From: Candidatus Omnitrophota bacterium
GTDB taxonomy: Bacteria; Omnitrophota; Gorgyraeia; 2-01-FULL-45-10
Length of the DNA: 8,010 nt
Direction: 5' to 3'
NCBI GenBank assembly: GCA_026387165.1
Contig: JAPLMG010000200.1
Coordinates: 1 to 8,010 of the forward strand
Shown: piece after piece, positions 5,593-8,010 of the stretch
Numbering within the stretch: position 1 is the stretch's first letter
Layout of the letters: each line of letters opens with the position of its first letter
Position numbers and translations under genes: made by a program
The notes under the pieces: generated by a model
The model's input: only the letters and a program-made list of their open reading frames with translations
The model's database searches: none
Told to the model about the DNA's origin: nothing

Positions 5593-7239
5593 ATGAAACG
5601 CGCTAATACGATCATAACGCTATCGGCGGGCATCTCCTTGGTTTTTTTTGTGTCCGTCCTATTCTCTCAAGGTTCAACCGACAGCGAGAGCTCTCCGCAG
5701 AAACAAGTTACTTCCGAAGCCCCGCTTAATATTGAAACGCTTCAAGCCGTGAAAGATAAAGTTAACGTCAAAAGCGATGCAATCGAAAGATCCGTACCTT
5801 CTTACAGAATGAGGCTTAAGGAGATACTGAAAGAGGTCGAAGAGAATATAAAGAAAGTTGATAAGGAATTGAACGAGCGGGAGATTCTGGCACGCAACCA
5901 GGAGCGCGAGACTAAGGTTGCGCAGACTTTTGAAAGCGGCAATCAACTATATAAAGAGGGCAAACTTAAAGAGGCGAAGGAAGCGTGGGGCAGAGCTATC
6001 AGCATTGCTAAAGATCCGGAGATGAAGGCTTATATAGAAGAAGCCGCCAGGCGTGCCAGCGAAGAAGCCAGGAAACTTGAAGCTGAAGCTAATGATAAAG
6101 CGCGCCTGGAGCGCGAAGCCGCCAGGAAAGCCGGGTCTGAGGCAAAGGAAAGAGCCCGCCAGGAAGAGTCGGCGAGACTTGAGTCCGAGCGTCAGGCAAA
6201 GTTAGAAGCCCGGGAGGAGGCCGGAGAAAAATCCAGAAAGCTCAAAGCCGAAGCTATTGTCAGGTCCGAAAAGGAGAGGCTTACAGCTCAGAAAAAGGCC
6301 CGCCTCGAAAGAGAGGCCGAAAAGAAGGCCGAATCCGAGGCTCGTGAAAGAGCCCGCCTCGAAAGAGAATCCGCCAGAAAGCTTGAAGCTGAACAGAAAG
6401 AGAAAGTTCGTCTCGAAAAAGAATCCGCCAGAAAGGCCGAAGCCCAGATGAGAGAGAAAGCCCATCCGGAGAGAGAAGCCTCCGGGAAAGCCGAAACGGC
6501 CGCAAGAGAGGCCAAGGCCAAGCAGAGAGAAGCTGAAAGAATTGCGCGCGAAAAGGCCCGGGAGGAGAAGGCCCGTTTAGAGGCTCGGGAGAGGGAAGCC
6601 AAAGAGAGAGAGAAGATGGATGCTGACCGAATAGAATCCGCCCGGAAAGAGAAAGCCGGCCTTGGGCGCGGGGCCGCGCGAAAAGCGGGGCCGGCAGTGA
6701 GAGAGTCCAAAGCTGAAGCTGAAGCTCGTGAAAGAGCCCGTCTCGAAAGAGAATCCGCCAGAAAGCTTGAAGCTGAACAGAAAGAGAAGGTTCGCCTCGA
6801 AAAAGAATCCGCCAGAAAGGCCGAAGCCGAAGCTCGTGAAGCCGCGCGGAAAGCGGAGATAGAGGCAAAAGATGGACCGCGGGAGAAAGCGCGCCTGGAG
6901 CGCGAAGCAGCTGAAAAAGCTAAAGCAGCGGTGATCGCGAGGGCGCGTCAGGCCCGTGAAGACGCTAAAAGGGCAGAGGCTGAATTGAGAGAAAAGGAAG
7001 AGTCCGCTCAGTTTGAGAAAGAGGCGGCAGAAGTTCAAAATATGAATGTCGCTGTCTTCGGTAAAAATCTGGAAGGCCTTTATAGAGAGGCCATCGGCTA
7101 TTATAAGAATGGCGATATTGATAAGGCAAAGAGCGCGTTTACAAAGATCTTGAGATTGTACCCGAACCAAACGACGGCCCAGAGATATTTAGATAAAAAG
7201 ATTCCTAAAGAGATGAAGAAGCTCTTGAGAAGCAGATGA
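5593..7239 (+). CDS. Exported long charged-helix (TolA-like) protein with terminal TPR-like units
   Basis: This 548-residue protein has no confidently named family. The N-terminus (M-K-R-A-N then a hydrophobic stretch to about residue 27, L-F-S-Q-G) is a signal peptide or membrane anchor. A helical segment and one TPR-like unit (about 113-140, Q-L-Y-K-E-G-K-L-K-E-A-K) follow. Residues about 150-475 are almost only E, K, R and A in a repetitive pattern, as in a coiled coil or stable single alpha-helix. A second TPR-like unit (about 492-525, G-Y-Y-K-N-G-D-I-D-K-A-K) closes the chain. It lies 150 bases after the TpsB gene in the same direction and carries the same TPR-like pattern as that protein's tail, so both probably act together at the envelope. 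The helix contains two almost identical 105-base blocks. Automatic TolA labels would rest on composition only. Confidence 0.85.
   Translation: MKRANTIITLSAGISLVFFVSVLFSQGSTDSESSPQKQVTSEAPLNIETLQAVKDKVNVKSDAIERSVPSYRMRLKEILKEVEENIKKVDKELNEREILARNQERETKVAQTFESGNQLYKEGKLKEAKEAWGRAISIAKDPEMKAYIEEAARRASEEARKLEAEANDKARLEREAARKAGSEAKERARQEESARLESERQAKLEAREEAGEKSRKLKAEAIVRSEKERLTAQKKARLEREAEKKAESEARERARLERESARKLEAEQKEKVRLEKESARKAEAQMREKAHPEREASGKAETAAREAKAKQREAERIAREKAREEKARLEAREREAKEREKMDADRIESARKEKAGLGRGAARKAGPAVRESKAEAEARERARLERESARKLEAEQKEKVRLEKESARKAEAEAREAARKAEIEAKDGPREKARLEREAAEKAKAAVIARARQAREDAKRAEAELREKEESAQFEKEAAEVQNMNVAVFGKNLEGLYREAIGYYKNGDIDKAKSAFTKILRLYPNQTTAQRYLDKKIPKEMKKLLRSR
6340..6444 (+). 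repeat. Intragenic 105-base repeat, copy 1
   Basis: This block encodes 35 residues of the charged helix, beginning A-R-E-R-A-R-L-E-R-E-S and ending A-R-K-A-E-A. It is matched at 102 of 105 positions by 6724-6828. The three differences are all synonymous third-position changes, which points to a recent duplication or gene conversion inside the helix. Confidence 0.9.
6724..6828 (+). repeat. Intragenic 105-base repeat, copy 2
   Basis: This is the second copy of the block at 6340-6444, offset by 384 bases (128 codons), so the frame is kept. The encoded 35 residues are identical. A shorter echo also exists between GCGCGCCTGGAGCGCGAAGC near 6099 and 6888, showing that the helix grew by several rounds of in-frame copying. 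Confidence 0.9.
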
Positions 7240-7253
7240 ACTCACGGATAATT

Positions 7254-7262
7254 TGATATAAT
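7254..7262 (+). promoter_or_regulatory. Possible extended -10 promoter after the coiled-coil gene
   Basis: TGATATAAT (7254-7262) has the TG-N-TATAAT form of an extended -10 element, 15 bases after the coiled-coil stop. No -35 box is visible. If active, transcription would start near 7269 and give the magnesium transporter gene a leader of about 270 bases containing all the hairpins below. Confidence 0.35.
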
Positions 7263-7281
7263 CGTTTTTATCCGCTCAAAG

Positions 7282-7329
7282 AAAAAGGGGACACCCATTT
7301 TTTTGATAAAAAATGAGTGTCCCCTTTTT
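7282..7329. terminator. 22-bp A/T-flanked GGGGACAC hairpin, possible bidirectional terminator
   Basis: Bases 7282-7303 pair with 7308-7329 around the loop TGAT, with one mismatch (7295/7316). The stem is A5-GGGGACAC...GTGTCCCC-T5, so each strand ends in a T-run. It is the first strong hairpin after the coiled-coil gene and could end its transcription. It also resembles the 3182-3222 hairpin in its GGGGACA core, so it may be a dispersed repeat serving as terminator. Confidence 0.6.
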
Positions 7330-7341
7330 AAAATACTGCAT

Positions 7342-7363
7342 AAAAATGGGCGTCCCCATTTTT
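7342..7363. repeat. Second GGGGAC-type hairpin, partial copy of its neighbour
   Basis: AAAAATGGG (7342-7350) and CCCATTTTT (7355-7363) form a perfect 9-bp stem with the loop CGTC. Bases 7342-7357 are also, with one change, the reverse complement of 7287-7302 in the neighbouring hairpin. The two could therefore pair with each other instead of folding separately. Confidence 0.65.
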
Positions 7364-7372
7364 CCTAATTGA

Positions 7373-7499
7373 TGGTATGGAATTTCAAAAACTAATTCCA
7401 ACCACTGAAAATCGCCAAAAAGTTATCCTAAAAGGGATAGGCCTTCCTAAATCCTTATAGAGGAAAGGCCTAATCGCGAAGCGATTTTCTTGTTTTTTA
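7373..7499 (+). promoter_or_regulatory. Structured region with competing stems upstream of the magnesium transporter; candidate attenuator
   Basis: Reading along the + strand: an 11-bp hairpin with one bulged A (7373-7384 with 7394-7404); then GAAAATCGC (7407-7415), able to pair with GCGATTTTC (7481-7489). Enclosed by that stem are TATCCT (7424-7429) with GGGATA (7434-7439) and TAGGCCTT (7438-7445) with AAGGCCTA (7465-7472). The 3' arm 7481-7486 can instead close a short hairpin with AATCGC (7472-7477), followed by TTCTTGTTTTTT (7487-7498), which looks like an intrinsic terminator. Terminator and long-range stem exclude each other. The pairing is visible; regulation is inferred, and the region does not resemble the M-box consensus known upstream of mgtE genes. 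Confidence 0.45.
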
Positions 7500-7502
7500 G
7501 CT

Positions 7503-7530
7503 TTGATTATTTGTTTTGGAGGGCTATAAT
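7503..7530 (+). promoter_or_regulatory. Candidate promoter immediately upstream of the magnesium transporter gene
   Basis: TTGATT (7503-7508) and a perfect TATAAT (7525-7530) are 16 bases apart. Transcription would start near 7537, two bases before the ATG at 7539, making the mRNA leaderless. GGAGGG (7518-7523) could instead be a Shine-Dalgarno sequence, but its 15-base gap to the ATG is long. If this promoter is the main one, the structured region at 7373-7499 would not be in the mRNA. Confidence 0.5.
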
Positions 7531-7538
7531 AATAAGTC

Positions 7539-8010
7539 ATGGCAAATTCAAATTTCGAAGAAGCAAAAATTAAAGCCGCGGCAATGTTCCTGAACTTCTC
7601 AAGCCTTCTGGGGAGTGATGTGCTCGATAGTGACCGTAAGTTTATCGGAAAACTTTGGGACATCTCCGCGAAAACTAGCGAAGTCTATCCGAAATCGGAT
7701 GAGCTCATAATAGCCAAAGGTTTTATAAAAAGATACTATGCGAGCGTTCCTTTCTCAAACGTTTCAGAAATAGATGGAGAGGTAATTTTAAATATCAAAT
7801 CGGATGGAGTGAAATTTCACTCAGGCTCCCCGAAAGATTACGAATTTCTTCTGCGCCGCGATATACTCGACCAGCAGGTTGTGGACACTTTTAATCACAA
7901 GGTTATCCGTGTTAACGATATTCATCTTTTGAAGATAGATCACGAACTTATGGTTGCCCATGTGGATATAGGTTTGAGGGGCTTGCTTCGCCGCTTAGGG
8001 TGGGAGAAGA
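7539..8010 (+). CDS. PRC-barrel-containing MgtE-family magnesium transporter, N-terminal part only
   Basis: The gene runs off the window; 157 complete codons are present. Residues about 18-60 (F-S-S-L-L-G-S-D-V-L-D ... G-K-L-W-D) and about 106-153 (R-R-D-I-L-D-Q-Q-V-V-D ... R-V-N-D-I ... V-D-I-G-L-R-G-L-L-R-R-L-G) have the two PRC-barrel-like patterns found at the N-terminus of one group of MgtE/CBS magnesium transporters. In that group they precede MgtE_N, CBS and membrane domains. Those later parts are outside the window, so transport itself is inferred. The ATG at 7539 is the first in frame after a TAA at 7533-7535. A -10 box lies close before it. The gene could alternatively encode a soluble PRC/CBS protein without the membrane part. 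Confidence 0.75.
   Translation, partial: MANSNFEEAKIKAAAMFLNFSSLLGSDVLDSDRKFIGKLWDISAKTSEVYPKSDELIIAKGFIKRYYASVPFSNVSEIDGEVILNIKSDGVKFHSGSPKDYEFLLRRDILDQQVVDTFNHKVIRVNDIHLLKIDHELMVAHVDIGLRGLLRRLGWEK

Noticed and set aside
6281..7170. Long minus-strand open frames opposite the charged-helix gene (about 140-197 codons)
   Set aside because: They arise because E/K/R/A-rich codons read backwards give few stops. Their products are low-complexity F/S/L-rich chains, and the + strand frame has a signal peptide and TPR-like ends.
5593..7239. Naming the charged-helix protein TolA
   Set aside because: The similarity is one of composition only. There is no TolA C-terminal domain, and no tolQ, tolR or tolB genes are nearby.
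7373..7499. M-box magnesium riboswitch
   Set aside because: The stretch is too short, and I could not find the conserved M-box core sequences or arrangement. Only the gene context suggests it.

Overview
The window reads as chromosomal DNA of a Gram-negative bacterium: it encodes an outer-membrane two-partner-secretion transporter and is otherwise densely coding on the + strand. Codon habits (many ATA Ile and AGG/AGA Arg codons) and dispersed palindromic repeats beginning GTCATTGCGAGG would fit a candidate phylum such as Omnitrophota. That placement is a low-confidence impression, not something the sequence proves.

Region 1 (1-3056) is a potassium-uptake operon. A TrkA/KtrA-type NAD-binding gating subunit (56-721) is followed by an unrecognised single-helix membrane protein of about 42 residues (818-946), the TrkH-type pore (994-2499), and an overlapping gene for a membrane-anchored, probably OB-fold envelope protein (2499-3056). 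Each of the two intergenic gaps around the small gene begins directly after a stop codon. Each carries the same element, whose 5' arm can pair with the downstream ribosome-binding site; this looks like a translational-coupling switch used twice. The last gene starts with four 8-base tandem repeats, so a change in repeat number would shift its frame.

Region 2 (3057-3327) is a non-coding pile-up of palindromes: an intergenic repeat, a 12-bp and a 19-bp hairpin, and outer inverted ends. It finishes in a good sigma-70-type promoter.

Region 3 (3328-7239) pairs an outer-membrane TpsB/FhaC-type transporter, which carries an extra C-terminal tail of about 130 residues, with a secreted or membrane-anchored protein made mostly of a very long charged helix. 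Four short TPR-like units of one pattern occur across the two proteins (two in each), suggesting a shared envelope system. No TpsA exoprotein is visible. Between the two genes lies a second intergenic repeat that has itself been split by a smaller palindrome flanked by an 8-base direct repeat.

Region 4 (7240-8010) has two tandem GGGGAC-type hairpins, then a compact structured stretch in which a long-range stem and a terminator-like hairpin compete for the same bases. The 5' end of a PRC-barrel-containing MgtE-family magnesium transporter gene follows and runs off the window. Three genes (3328, 5593, 7539) have a -10-like hexamer 9-12 bases before the ATG, consistent with leaderless or near-leaderless mRNAs.
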